Shown in pieces: positions 26,753 through 36,377 of a stretch of DNA of 64,000 bases. The DNA lies in assembly GCA_963708775.1 (NCBI GenBank), contig CAVPTI010000004.1:43764-107763 (forward strand). The letters run 5' to 3'. Every line of letters starts with the position of its first letter. Within the stretch, counting starts at the first letter, position 1. The notes below the pieces were generated by a model. It had not been told where the DNA came from and searched no databases. It saw only the letters and a program-made list of their open reading frames with translations. A program made the position numbers and the translations under genes. This stretch comes from JAGVSR01 sp963708775. Its GTDB lineage: Bacteria; Pseudomonadota; Alphaproteobacteria; Rhizobiales; Hyphomicrobiaceae.

Positions 26753-29143
26753 TTGACGATTTTTCGCTCCAACAGACACACGAAGCGTGTCGGTCTCCTC
26801 GTCGCCGCCGCTCGCAATTTCTGGGCGTGCTCGACTTCAATCGGACTTATTCAGCTGGCGTTCCTGCTGGTCAGCGTCCAATTTCTCGCAGCGGCCGGCA
26901 GCGCGGAAGGGCAGCCTCACTCGACGGCGGAAGAGTTAAGATTTGTGGGATCGCAAGCCTGCTCGTCGTGCCACACGAAGCAATATGCGGACTGGAAGAG
27001 TTCTCAGCATCACGCCGCGATGCAGGAGGCGGTCGATGGAACGGTGCTGGGAGATTTTAGTGGAGCGACCTTCACCAAGGACGGGGTCGAAAGCACGTTC
27101 TTCAAGAGAGATGGTAAGTTTTGGGTCCGCACACCCGGTCCTGACGGCAAAGTCGCTGATTTTGAGATCCGCTACACCTTCGGGGTGTACCCTCTCCAAC
27201 AGTACCTGATCGGCTTACCGGGCGGGCGCTATCAAGCCCTGGGCATCGCCTGGGACTCCCGTTCGAAGCAGGATGGCGGACAGCGCTGGTATCACCTTTA
27301 CCCGGACCAGAATCTGAAGCCGGGGGATCCGCTGCATTGGACTGGAATTGACCAGAACTGGAACTACCAATGCGCCTGGTGCCACTCCACCAATCTACAG
27401 AAAAACTACAACGCAGAGAGCAAGACCTTCCAGACAACATGGTCTGAGATCAGCGTAGGGTGCGAAGCGTGCCACGGGCCCGCATCCGGTCATCTGGCAT
27501 GGGCAGAGACACGCGGCGGCGGTTCTGCCACGTCGCCAACGAAAGGTTTCAGGCTGACCTTGGATGAACGCCGCAACGTGACTTGGCCAATGCACCCGCA
27601 GGGCCAAGCAACCCGCTCCGTTCCACGCACGTCCGCCAAGGAGATCGAAGTCTGTGCAGGCTGCCATGCTCGGCGGCAGCAGTTTTCATCCGATGCCACG
27701 ACCCTCGCCCAGCTTTTTGATGCCTTCCAGCCATCAACCCTCGACCGAGGGCTCTACCATGCCGACGGGCAGCAGCACGACGAGGTCTTCAACTACGGTT
27801 CGTTTGTTCAGAGCAAGATGCACGCCGCCGGCGTGACATGCTCGGACTGTCACAATCCACATTCCGGAAAACTTCACAAATCCGGCAACGCTGTCTGCAC
27901 GCAGTGCCATGCAGCGGAACGGTTCGATAGCGCTGAGCATCATCATCATGCATCGGGCAGTGCGGGCGCTCAGTGCGCGTCCTGCCACATGCCGACAACG
28001 ACTTACATGGGCGTTGATGCGCGACATGACCATTCGATGCGCATTCCTCGTCCAGACCGATCTGTCCTCATCGGCACGCCAAACGCGTGCAACAAGTGCC
28101 ATACGGACAAGACCGCCGGTTGGGCACAGGATGCTGTCAAAGCTTGGTACCCATCATCCAAGCCAGGGTTCCAGGACTTCGCCGAGGCATTCGATCTTGC
28201 CGACAGGAGGGCCCCAGGAGCCCAAAGCGCCTTGTACAAGGTTGCGACCGAGAACACAGCTTCCGGCATAGCCCGGGCAAGCGCACTAGCGCGGATGGCC
28301 GACTTTCCATCGCCGGAAGCCGTGGACATCGCCGCCAAAGTTTTGGCTATCGATGATCCCGCGGTGCGCACGTCCGCAGTCGCGATCATCGCCGGGGCTG
28401 ATCCGGCAACCCGCCGAACCCACTTGCCGGCTATGCTGCGCGACAAGTCACGTCTGGTCCGCATGAGTGCGGCTCGAGCACTTGTGGGCGAGCCGGAAAC
28501 GAGCCTGAGTGTCGACGATCGTGCCGCCTTCACCAAAGCGCTGGCCGAATATGTCGACGGACAACTCTTCAATGCTGAACGGCCCGAAGCGAATGCAAAT
28601 CTCGGAAATCTCTATCGTGACCAAGGAAAGCTGAACGAGGCGCGGGCTGCTTTTCGCAAAGCGCTGGAATTAGATCAAAGCTTCGCCGTGGCCAGCGTCG
28701 CCTTGGCTGACATTGAGCGCATGGCAGGAGATGAGACCGCCGCAGAGGACGTCTTGCGCAACGGCTATGCGAACAATCCTAAATCGGGGGCGATTGCTCA
28801 TGCACTGGGTCTCTCTCTCATTCGCCAGAAGCGCACGTCGGAAGCCATGAACTACCTGGCGCAGGCCGCGAATTTGGGGCCGGAAGATCCGCGCTTCAGC
28901 TATGTCCTTGCAGTGGCGCTGCACGACACGGGAAAGAACGTCGAAGCCCTCGCCACTTTGAAGGACGCGCTCGCCAGACATCCCTACGATCGTGACCTGC
29001 TTCTGGCGATGATTACGTATGAAGTCGAGGCAGGACAGATCACGTCTGGCCTGGAGCGCGCCGAACTCCTGGCTCAGCTCGAGCCCAGTAATCCGCAGAT
29101 TACCCAGCTCCTGGCGTCTCTACGCATACGAAATGGCCAGTGA
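26753..29143 (+). CDS. Multihaem cytochrome c with TPR domain
   Basis: 796 aa, TTG start (no ATG or GTG upstream in frame). An N-terminal hydrophobic segment (GLIQLAFLLVSVQFLAAAGS) exports it. Eight CxxCH sites follow: CSSCH, CAWCH, CEACH, CAGCH, CSDCH, CTQCH, CASCH and CNKCH, in the first ~460 residues. From about residue 510 come HEAT-like and then TPR-type repeats (NANLGNLYRDQGKLNEARAAF; AIAHALGLSLIRQKRTSEAM). Related proteins are annotated as multihaem/TPR cytochromes of unknown substrate. Periplasmic. Confidence 0.85.
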   Translation: MTIFRSNRHTKRVGLLVAAARNFWACSTSIGLIQLAFLLVSVQFLAAAGSAEGQPHSTAEELRFVGSQACSSCHTKQYADWKSSQHHAAMQEAVDGTVLGDFSGATFTKDGVESTFFKRDGKFWVRTPGPDGKVADFEIRYTFGVYPLQQYLIGLPGGRYQALGIAWDSRSKQDGGQRWYHLYPDQNLKPGDPLHWTGIDQNWNYQCAWCHSTNLQKNYNAESKTFQTTWSEISVGCEACHGPASGHLAWAETRGGGSATSPTKGFRLTLDERRNVTWPMHPQGQATRSVPRTSAKEIEVCAGCHARRQQFSSDATTLAQLFDAFQPSTLDRGLYHADGQQHDEVFNYGSFVQSKMHAAGVTCSDCHNPHSGKLHKSGNAVCTQCHAAERFDSAEHHHHASGSAGAQCASCHMPTTTYMGVDARHDHSMRIPRPDRSVLIGTPNACNKCHTDKTAGWAQDAVKAWYPSSKPGFQDFAEAFDLADRRAPGAQSALYKVATENTASGIARASALARMADFPSPEAVDIAAKVLAIDDPAVRTSAVAIIAGADPATRRTHLPAMLRDKSRLVRMSAARALVGEPETSLSVDDRAAFTKALAEYVDGQLFNAERPEANANLGNLYRDQGKLNEARAAFRKALELDQSFAVASVALADIERMAGDETAAEDVLRNGYANNPKSGAIAHALGLSLIRQKRTSEAMNYLAQAANLGPEDPRFSYVLAVALHDTGKNVEALATLKDALARHPYDRDLLLAMITYEVEAGQITSGLERAELLAQLEPSNPQITQLLASLRIRNGQ

Positions 29144-29229
29144 TCCGTTATGCCCATGGCAACGACAGCCACGGGGCAAATGCGAGCTACCAGCAGTCTA
29201 ACTGCACGTCCGGCCGGCTCTTCGCCTGA

Positions 29230-29478
29230 TTATTTAATGAGGCGCACCAAAAAGAGGACCACACAGGCCCCGATCACGGCGCTCAGAACCTCACCCAGCA
29301 TGCCGCCGAGAACGAAAACGCCGATGCGAGGCAAAAGCCAGCCGCCGACAACGGCACCAACAATGCCAATGACAATGTCACCGACAAGACCGAAGCCACT
29401 GCCCTTCATGATCTGACCGGCAAGCCAGCCAGCAATTGCGCCAATGACGAGCCAAATAATCAAAGATTCGATAGCCAT
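29230..29478 (-). CDS. GlsB/YeaQ/YmgE family stress membrane protein, copy 1
   Basis: 82 aa from ATG 29478 (MAIESLIIWLVIGAIAGWLA). Three hydrophobic segments with the Gly-rich pattern GLVGDIVIGIVGAVVGGWLLP typical of the family, which is linked to general stress in enterics and alphaproteobacteria. Nearly identical to the protein at 56129-56377. Two more distant relatives lie at 50534-51134. The upstream 160 bp is conserved between the two close copies. Confidence 0.9.
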   Translation of the reverse strand: MAIESLIIWLVIGAIAGWLAGQIMKGSGFGLVGDIVIGIVGAVVGGWLLPRIGVFVLGGMLGEVLSAVIGACVVLFLVRLIK

Positions 29479-29846
29479 TTGTTGTTCTCCATCGAGACAA
29501 CGCGGCACTTAGCTGCTGCGCATCCGAGCACCGACATCCAGGCGCAAGGCAGGAGCACAAATCTACACGCGGCACGAAATTACAGTGATTTGCAGATATC
29601 TCCTACGGCCAAGCCGATCATCCGCGACGCAGCTAGCGATCAACCATCGGCCCGAAGCGCACCAATCGCTACGATCCTACTTATGCTCCAAGCCGCCTCG
29701 ACAGATGAGACGTTCGCATCATAGCGACTGTGTCCCACCAGCATCGCCGTTTCGCGAATCGAGCCTTTGCTGCGGCGCTACATGGTTTTGCGCAGGCGAT
29801 CGAGCTAAATTCCAGCTGCAAGCAACAATTCCACAGGGGAAATATC

Positions 29847-29975
29847 ATGAAGAACGTAATTGCTCTCGCTTTGGTCGTAGGTGCGGTCGCTCTTGGCGCT
29901 TGCCGCCGGGAAGAAGCTGCACCGGAACCGATGAAGCTTGGTGGCGCACCGGCTGCTGAGCAGACCGCTCGCTAA
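29847..29975 (+). CDS. Very small putative lipoprotein
   Basis: 42 aa with signal sequence and lipobox LGAC (Cys at residue 19), then a charged, Pro/Ala-rich tail. Candidate RBS caggggaaa before ATG 29847. Such entericidin-like lipoproteins are common in alphaproteobacteria; the exact family is not recognised. Confidence 0.65.
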   Translation: MKNVIALALVVGAVALGACRREEAAPEPMKLGGAPAAEQTAR

Positions 29976-30091
29976 TCATCACGTTTCGCGACCTGTACTG
30001 TCCCAGAGCCCTGAGCGCCGCGGCCGGCGATGCTCAGGGCTTTACTTTGCCATTTGCAACTCTCTCAAGCAGTTCGTTGGATTGCATTCCG

Positions 30092-30211
30092 TCAGCGGTG
30101 GTTGCGACGCGCGAACTTGGCGGCACGCCGACGGCTCGCCGTATAGCGGTACTGAACCCAACACACGGCAAGCCAGAAAAACAGCGCCAACAGTATGACG
30201 TCAGTAGTCAT
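30092..30211 (-). CDS. 39-aa single-span membrane protein
   Basis: MTTDVILLALFFWLAVCWVQ followed by a strongly basic tail (RYTASRRRAAKFARRNHR): one membrane helix with a positive cytosolic side. It lies 11 nt downstream of the similarly built 30223-30363 gene on the same strand. No clear ribosome site. Coding inferred from hydrophobic/basic pattern and tandem arrangement. Confidence 0.5.
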   Translation of the reverse strand: MTTDVILLALFFWLAVCWVQYRYTASRRRAAKFARRNHR

Positions 30212-30222
30212 TGCCGAGCTCG

Positions 30223-30363
30223 TTAGTACCAAACACCATCAAAGCGCTTGTGCGCTGCAGCTTCAGCTTCCCGGCGTCGCTTTGCACGCGCAGCCACGAA
30301 GAGCGCCGCAACGATCCAGACGGCAAACGTCACTGCAATAATTTCGACGATCTCAATATTCAT
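30223..30363 (-). CDS. 46-aa single-span membrane protein
   Basis: Starts MNIEIVEIIAVTFAVWIVAA, a single membrane segment followed by basic RAKRRREAEAAAHKR. Precedes the 39-aa protein by 11 nt. Both together look like a two-gene unit of membrane microproteins; similar architecture to respiratory-complex or transporter-associated small proteins, but no family is claimed. Confidence 0.5.
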   Translation of the reverse strand: MNIEIVEIIAVTFAVWIVAALFVAARAKRRREAEAAAHKRFDGVWY

Positions 30364-30689
30364 AACGCCACTTACTCACGCTTGGTCCGCGCAAGCGCAG
30401 CCAGTCCTGGGCATTCTATAATCGACACCGATGTCGAACGCACGATGAAGACCATTTCAACCCTAAAGGCGAACCAGCACAGCTCTCGCAATTCGCGCGG
30501 CTCTTTGTTCAAATGCCAAGGATCAGCGGGTTAAAGATGCGCTAACCATGCGCCGCGCAGCATGACCGTCGTCATACCTGCGACCGCTGAGGCCATGCTT
30601 GCAGCCGTCACACGCGTGTTTATTTCGCCTAGCGAGGCAACGATGTGGCATGGCGACAGTTAGTAAGTAACTCCAACCAGGTGCCCGCT

Positions 30690-31058
30690 ATGCCCACGGT
30701 CTTGATCCTCGATGATGACCCCCTGATCGCCCTTGATATGGCCATGGCGGTTGAAGACGACGGTGATGCGCAAGTGATCGTGGCCGGGACCCTCAATGAA
30801 GCCGCCAAGCTCAATCTAAACGACTTGGACGTCGCTGTTCTTGACGTCAACCTCGGTTCTCAGACGAGTTATGCCTTCGCTCGTCAACTGCTCGATGCAG
30901 GAATTCCGATTGCTTTTGCGTCAGGCTCTCAAAAGTGCGAAATGCCCGTCGACTTAAGAAAAATACTGTTTTTGTCTAAGCCGTGCAGCCTATCGAAGAT
31001 GCTCGATTTCGTTCGCCAAGCGCTGACCGCAAACGTGGCTCACCACTCGCGTCATTAG
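30690..31058 (+). CDS. Single-domain response regulator, copy 1
   Basis: 122 aa, receiver domain only. Acidic pocket DDD near the start (LILDDDPL), phospho-acceptor Asp in LDVAVLDVNLG, and Lys in LFLSKPC. No output domain, so it acts as a phosphate sink or partner. Close paralogue at 57697. The 5' region gttagtaagtaactc is shared between copies (30658 and 57667), suggesting a common promoter. Confidence 0.88.
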   Translation: MPTVLILDDDPLIALDMAMAVEDDGDAQVIVAGTLNEAAKLNLNDLDVAVLDVNLGSQTSYAFARQLLDAGIPIAFASGSQKCEMPVDLRKILFLSKPCSLSKMLDFVRQALTANVAHHSRH

Positions 31059-31099
31059 TTCCGCACCACAGCCGCGGTCTGGCTGCGCTCAGCGAAGGG

Positions 31100-32815
31100 T
31101 CATGGCGCAAACGTCTCCGATGGTTCACGATCCATTAGTAGGCTCGACGCAAGCGTATCCCTGGTCAAATAAACGGTCTGTGACGGGAAGGCGAAGTCGG
31201 CGCCCGACTGGCGCACCAGATCGATGATCGCAATTGCAAGTTCCTGTTGAATGATCAAGAACACCGGCAGTTCTGTTGCATTCACATACGCGTAAACTTC
31301 CATCTTCATTGACCAGTCGCCAAAGCCAATGACGCGAACACGCGGCAGGCTGACGTTTCGGATGACCTTTGGATGGCCGTCCAGATAGGCCGTGATTGTG
31401 TTTGCAAGGTCGCGTAACTGCGCCGTCGTGGTTTCATAACGCAGATCAAGAGTATGCCGAAACAGCATCTGATCGCGCAGCGTGTAGTTCGTGATGTGGA
31501 CCTTCGCCAGCAGCGAATTCGGCACCGAAGTGACGGTCCGGTCGAGCGCGCGAATGCGCGTGGATCTCAATCCGATATGTTCGACGGTTCCCTGAATGCC
31601 CGCATAGTCGCAAAAGTCGCCCACGCGGATCGGACGGTCGGCATAAATGTTCAAGCCACCGATCAGATTCTCGATGCTGCTTTGCGCCGCCAGAGCGACT
31701 GCGAGACCGCCGACGCCAAGCCCTGCTATAACGCCGACGACCGGTAGCCCAACCTCCTGCGCGCCGTATCCCACGATGCCAGCAACCGACAGAAGGCCCA
31801 GCACGCGTCCGAGCAACCGCAGAAGGTTGGCATCAAGCGATTGATCCGGAATGGTCGGCGATTCGATGATCCATTCGATGATCACAAAGACGAGCATCCA
31901 TGCCGCCCAGGCAGCCGCGAGGTACCATACGATTGCGAGCGCGAAATCGACGGAGTTCGAGACCCGGCCGATCGTAATGATTTGAAACGCGTTCATGCTG
32001 GATGCAGCAAAGACGGCGAGGAGCACACCCGCCGGCAGCAGAAGGCGCTGCAGGTAGCTCTTTGGCGAATGTGCCGCCGGATCTGGCTTGGTCACGCGAG
32101 CCCAGATTGCGATGAGTACCGCCGTCAGGCAAAAGAGCACAACCGTTGCCAGGATCTTCCAGATCGGCGTGTCGAACACTGGAACCTTGAGTACTGCCGG
32201 CAATGCGTCGACAAGGCTCGACGGTATCATCCACCCATGCAGTTGTAGCTGTTGCATTCGCCAGCTCGAAATACGGGCTGGTGCTTTCAATGGAAGGTTT
32301 TTCACAAGCGTGTAGAATTCGCCGGCGCGCGCCACGGTGTCCTTATCGAAAGCAAATTTGCCGGCCTTCGGACCTGACAAAACGCGGCTGATCGTGATTT
32401 CTGTGCCCGGTATCGTCCAACTCGCCGGCTTGGTCAGATCAGGAAATTGGTCGTCACCGGGAATGGCCTCCAATTGTGGGACATCAATCCGGCGCAGCAC
32501 ATCGACGAGAAAGACGATGGCGTCTCGTCCTGCATCGCGGCGGGACGCCGGCGGAATATCGCTCAAGTCAAAGAGCGAACCCAGCTTCTGCATCAACCGG
32601 TAAATCTTCGCCTGCGAGGCCGCACTCGGCGCAGCCCGCATAGAGATCACCGTATCTTCAACTTCAGCTGCAAGTGTGTGAAGCGTCTGCAGCGTGGCGC
32701 GCGGGCTCGACGCATCGACCGCAAGCAGCGGATTTCTATCGACGGCCGCAGCCGGCGCAGCATGCGCAAGCGCAAATACGACAAAAAGGATGTAACGGAA
32801 ATAACGCTGAAGCAA
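31100..32815 (-). CDS. Mechanosensitive channel of the MscS family
   Basis: 571 aa. Signal-type N-terminus (ILFVVFALAHAAPAAA), a large periplasmic domain to about residue 215, several membrane helices, then the MscS pore helix and beta domain: VIAGLGVGGLAVALAAQ, the SIENLIGGLNIYADRPIRVG loop and GTVEHIGLRSTRIRALDRT. C-terminal alpha/beta vestibule follows. The long N-terminal extension resembles the larger MscS paralogues, not E. coli MscS itself. Confidence 0.9.
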   Translation of the reverse strand: MLQRYFRYILFVVFALAHAAPAAAVDRNPLLAVDASSPRATLQTLHTLAAEVEDTVISMRAAPSAASQAKIYRLMQKLGSLFDLSDIPPASRRDAGRDAIVFLVDVLRRIDVPQLEAIPGDDQFPDLTKPASWTIPGTEITISRVLSGPKAGKFAFDKDTVARAGEFYTLVKNLPLKAPARISSWRMQQLQLHGWMIPSSLVDALPAVLKVPVFDTPIWKILATVVLFCLTAVLIAIWARVTKPDPAAHSPKSYLQRLLLPAGVLLAVFAASSMNAFQIITIGRVSNSVDFALAIVWYLAAAWAAWMLVFVIIEWIIESPTIPDQSLDANLLRLLGRVLGLLSVAGIVGYGAQEVGLPVVGVIAGLGVGGLAVALAAQSSIENLIGGLNIYADRPIRVGDFCDYAGIQGTVEHIGLRSTRIRALDRTVTSVPNSLLAKVHITNYTLRDQMLFRHTLDLRYETTTAQLRDLANTITAYLDGHPKVIRNVSLPRVRVIGFGDWSMKMEVYAYVNATELPVFLIIQQELAIAIIDLVRQSGADFAFPSQTVYLTRDTLASSLLMDREPSETFAP

Positions 32816-32860
32816 CGCGGTTTGTCCTTGCTCTGGTCACGCCCAGGCCGGGCGGCCTCA

Positions 32861-34150
32861 CTAGTCCTGCTTCGGATCAAGCCCAGGCGGATACTTGTGC
32901 CACGCGTATCCCGCTCGTCCCAGTTCGTAGCCGCGTTGGTAGAGCGCGTTCATATAGGCCTTGTCGAACCCGCTGGTTGAGACCACATCGAACTCTTGCG
33001 GGATATAAGCGAGGTTGTAGTCGACGCCGTCACGCTTCGCCGTCGAATAAATCTGATAGAGATCGCCGATACCCTGTGTCTTGATGAGCGTCGAAATCGA
33101 GCGCGACGCGATTGGGATCAACTGATCCTTGGTGACGGCGAATTCAGGATCGATCTTGGTGTTGCGCACGATGAAGAGCCGCCGCTTCATTTTCCATCCG
33201 ATCGCCTTATCGACGTCCTTTGGCGAAAATCCAGGCGGATAAAGAAACACCTGCCGCGTCACTCCGCCATCGACATGCATCTCCTGGAACTGCTTTCCGT
33301 CGGCCGTCACGCTGATATCGACGGGCGGAAATGCGCCCGGTATGGCAGCGGAAGCTAGAATAATCTTGCGGATCAGCGAGAGAGCGCCAGGATTGCCGCT
33401 GGCTGCGATCGCTCCAATATCCCAGATGACGGATCGCTGTGCGTCGAGATTAGTGGTGCCGATCATCAAGACGCGGCCCTTGTGATGTTCGGCGGCGATC
33501 TCCTTCATCATTTCGGCCGTCATGTATTTGGCGACCAGTGCCTGCAGGGGCTTCGTGTCTGCAAGACTATCGGCCGCGCCAATTACGGCAGCGAACACCT
33601 GTGGCGTTGCGACGTCTTCAGTGCTGAGGGTCGTGTAGGATTCTTTCAGTTGCGGATCGTATTTCGACCCGAGAAATGCAAGCGGCGCCATCATCGCGCC
33701 GGTGCTGATCCCGGTTACGAAGTCGAATTGCGGCCGGTCGCCATGTTCCGTCCACCCGACGAGCAGGCCTGCGCCGTAGGCACCGTCACTTCCCCCACCT
33801 GATAGCGTGAGGATGTTGCCCGTCCGCGAGATCTTTGAAGCATTCGGGCCGTAGGCCTTTCGGACCGCATCGATACGCTTTTGCGTCAGATCCTTGTACG
33901 CCCCGGGCTTGCTGTCGCCCCAAAATCTCACGTGCTGCATGTCGGATACGGCGGCCTGTTCTACCAGACCTGCCGGAACGGCGGCGCGGGGAACAAGGTC
34001 GGCAGCACATCCTGCCGCCAGCACGGCAAATCCGACGGCGGCAAGCGCACGCTGCACCCGTTGACGAAGACCGGCTGCACGGACCGCCCTCGACGGAAGC
34101 CAGCGCGCGACGCCGCGATGATCCTGTGCTGTGCTCATGCGGATCGACAA
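32861..34150 (-). CDS. Patatin-like phospholipase, lipoprotein
   Basis: 429 aa. N-terminal lipobox LAAGC (about residue 48) predicts outer-membrane anchoring. Catalytic dyad pieces are visible: oxyanion GGGSDGAYGAG, nucleophile GISTG, and DGG in MHVDGGVTRQ. Acts on lipids in the envelope, inferred. 8 bp separate it from the upstream secreted protein (34158-35411) and it follows MscS by 46 bp, all on one strand. Confidence 0.87.
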   Translation of the reverse strand: MSIRMSTAQDHRGVARWLPSRAVRAAGLRQRVQRALAAVGFAVLAAGCAADLVPRAAVPAGLVEQAAVSDMQHVRFWGDSKPGAYKDLTQKRIDAVRKAYGPNASKISRTGNILTLSGGGSDGAYGAGLLVGWTEHGDRPQFDFVTGISTGAMMAPLAFLGSKYDPQLKESYTTLSTEDVATPQVFAAVIGAADSLADTKPLQALVAKYMTAEMMKEIAAEHHKGRVLMIGTTNLDAQRSVIWDIGAIAASGNPGALSLIRKIILASAAIPGAFPPVDISVTADGKQFQEMHVDGGVTRQVFLYPPGFSPKDVDKAIGWKMKRRLFIVRNTKIDPEFAVTKDQLIPIASRSISTLIKTQGIGDLYQIYSTAKRDGVDYNLAYIPQEFDVVSTSGFDKAYMNALYQRGYELGRAGYAWHKYPPGLDPKQD

Positions 34151-34157
34151 TCCGAGC

Positions 34158-35411
34158 TCAATTGGATTTCTCTTCCCAAACAGTCCACCCCATCCCCTTC
34201 AGAGCGAGACGTGCACTCGGCGTAGCAGACCCGCTGATGCGAAGTTCGACAGTCTTGTCTTTGCCATCCGCCCTCAGCCCCGATGAGACAGCGGCCAGAG
34301 CTTGCAGCGGCGTTGGCGACCATGCAAGCAGATCAATCGGAGCGATAATCACAGCGTTTCCATTGGCCAGAATATTGACGGGAAACCCGTTCGCCGAAAC
34401 AAACTGTGTAATCGCTCCGCGGCTGGTCTTTTGATAATCGGCAATCATTTCAGCACGTCGCACCAGGAAGAAGGCCAGATCGCGAGCATTCACCTCTGCC
34501 GCTCGCTCGACGAATACGGCCCGATTGTCAACATTACCGAGCTGCCGAAGCGCCTCGATCAGCCGGGTTTGATCGGTAATTGTGTAGAAGTCGCTGGCGA
34601 GAAAAGCGTGCGCGACCCGGTCGTCGACGCCCATGGCCTGCAACCGTTGAGTGTTTATTTGAATGAGCTGGGCGGGTGTCTTGTCACGCACGAGATCGCG
34701 AACGCCATCGGCCGTGCTCGAATAGGAGAGCGCCATACCCACCCCCCCGCCGATGAGGGAGAATGCAGCCTTTGGTCCAAGCCCGCCGAGCGCCATGGTC
34801 GTGGCGATATCGTTGAGCTTTTCCGAAAGCGGCTTGAAGTCTGTGTAGGGGTCGACATCGAGTTGCGCTGCAAGCTGGCGTTTTGCCGTGCTGACGCCGA
34901 TCGCGCTGGCTGCAAGTCCATCTGGATCGCCGCCTGGGTTTGCAGCGCCCGCTCCGATTTTTCCGAACGCGTCCGTAACGCCCGAAACTGTCTGATCGAC
35001 GGTGCCAAACGGGTTACGAAGTAAGTCGATCCCGAATTTGACCGGGCTGGCCGCCGATTTCACGAGTGATTGCGTGAACAGGTCGGTCTGGCTCAGCTTG
35101 TCGAGCGCTGCAATCGCATTCAGCTCATTGATGCGCCGTTTGAGCAGCTGCCGCCCGCTGACCGTAAACGTGCCGACGGAACTTTGAACGGTGAAGATTT
35201 CGAGAAAGCCGTCGCTACGGACCAGGGGCAACACCTGGTAATTACGGCCATTGGCCATTTCGCCCAGTACGACGCTTGCTTTCGCTGTCGGCGGTGTCTC
35301 GATGGCATCTCCAGCGTCAGCGCCCCCTGAGACGACGACGCTCGAAAGCACGCAAAGCGCAAAATATACATGTCGGCAGCTCTGGCTCGCGCGCAGAGTT
35401 TTCATTCCCAT
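34158..35411 (-). CDS. Secreted hypothetical protein, 417 aa
   Basis: Signal peptide VYFALCVLSSVVVSGGADA after a short basic start. No recognised domain. Sequence shows a QLLKRRINELNAIAAL amphipathic stretch, a hydrophobic GGLGPKAAFSLIGGGVGMAL segment and an Ala-rich C-terminal domain with ELRISGSATPSARLALKGMG. Probably shares a message with the patatin gene (8 bp gap), so an envelope role is inferred. Confidence 0.7.
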   Translation of the reverse strand: MGMKTLRASQSCRHVYFALCVLSSVVVSGGADAGDAIETPPTAKASVVLGEMANGRNYQVLPLVRSDGFLEIFTVQSSVGTFTVSGRQLLKRRINELNAIAALDKLSQTDLFTQSLVKSAASPVKFGIDLLRNPFGTVDQTVSGVTDAFGKIGAGAANPGGDPDGLAASAIGVSTAKRQLAAQLDVDPYTDFKPLSEKLNDIATTMALGGLGPKAAFSLIGGGVGMALSYSSTADGVRDLVRDKTPAQLIQINTQRLQAMGVDDRVAHAFLASDFYTITDQTRLIEALRQLGNVDNRAVFVERAAEVNARDLAFFLVRRAEMIADYQKTSRGAITQFVSANGFPVNILANGNAVIIAPIDLLAWSPTPLQALAAVSSGLRADGKDKTVELRISGSATPSARLALKGMGWTVWEEKSN

Positions 35412-35535
35412 TCCCCTTCTTCTCCGGCGAACTCATAAGGCGGTTACACCGGTGTCCCCGTGTCGTTTGTCAGTTCCACCAACATTGGAATTGCGCGCTA
35501 TCCAGATTCCGACAGCACCACGCAATAGTCATGGC

Positions 35536-36342
35536 TCAGCGCTTGAGACCGACAGCCATCAACAGGAGATCAGCTTCCCCTGTGCGTCGCTCGATTTCCT
35601 TGATCAGAAAATAAGGCATCAGCGCTATCGTCGTGATCGCGGCCATGATGAGGGATCGCTTGGCCTGCGCCGCATCGAACACGAGCAAATCTGCATTCAA
35701 CGCCGCACCATGCCAGAGCTCAGACACGATGTGCTCGGTCGCATGGAAAAGTATAATCGCAAACGCAAAAAATAAAGATTTGATGAGAATAGCGAAGGCA
35801 GGGACACGCTGCGCAGTCCGGTCGCCGACGCGCAAGGCCTCGGCAATAAGGACCACTTTTCCAAGAATGAGTGCATTGACGATGGCGAGGCCGTGAGCTT
35901 GCAGCCCCATATGATAGCTCTCGGCCAGCAAGGTCTCGTGCAGCCGCAAAAGGCTCAAAATCATCCAGACATAGACGGTAATCACCACGTAGGAGCGCAA
36001 CTCGTGCCGCGCACGTTCCTTTAATTTCTGCTTTGTCGTCCCGGGGTCCGAGCGTCCATCGCCCACAGTGGTACCGTGAGCCTGCGCGAGCGGAGCAGCG
36101 GAAGCGGCATGCGCAGGATAGTCGAAGAGCCCCGGCAATTCATGAGCACGGCGCCAAGTCTCCCACGCGGGATGCCAGATGAAATCGTCGTGGCGCAGTT
36201 GTTGCTGGGTGGCCAACAGTTTCAGATCTGCCAGACACAGAGGATGAGAACGGATCTCTGGCCTGAGGGCGTACCATACAGCCGGATCAGACGCGGTCAG
36301 CGATGCTACGTGATCGTAACGGCCGTCAGCACCAGCATTCAT
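35536..36342 (-). CDS. GYF-type N-terminal domain fused to a four-helix membrane protein
   Basis: 268 aa. Residues ~20-75 (WYALRPEIRSHPLCLADLKL..DDFIWHPAWETWRRAHELPGLF) fit the GYF_2 pattern of a W-x-Y start and W-x-x-A-x-x-LPGLF end. A charged linker precedes four membrane segments (about residues 115-255). Found in many alphaproteobacteria as an uncharacterised membrane protein. Stand-alone gene. Confidence 0.65.
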   Translation of the reverse strand: MNAGADGRYDHVASLTASDPAVWYALRPEIRSHPLCLADLKLLATQQQLRHDDFIWHPAWETWRRAHELPGLFDYPAHAASAAPLAQAHGTTVGDGRSDPGTTKQKLKERARHELRSYVVITVYVWMILSLLRLHETLLAESYHMGLQAHGLAIVNALILGKVVLIAEALRVGDRTAQRVPAFAILIKSLFFAFAIILFHATEHIVSELWHGAALNADLLVFDAAQAKRSLIMAAITTIALMPYFLIKEIERRTGEADLLLMAVGLKR

Positions 36343-36377
36343 GATTGCACGCTCGACATAACTTTTCGGATCGACAG

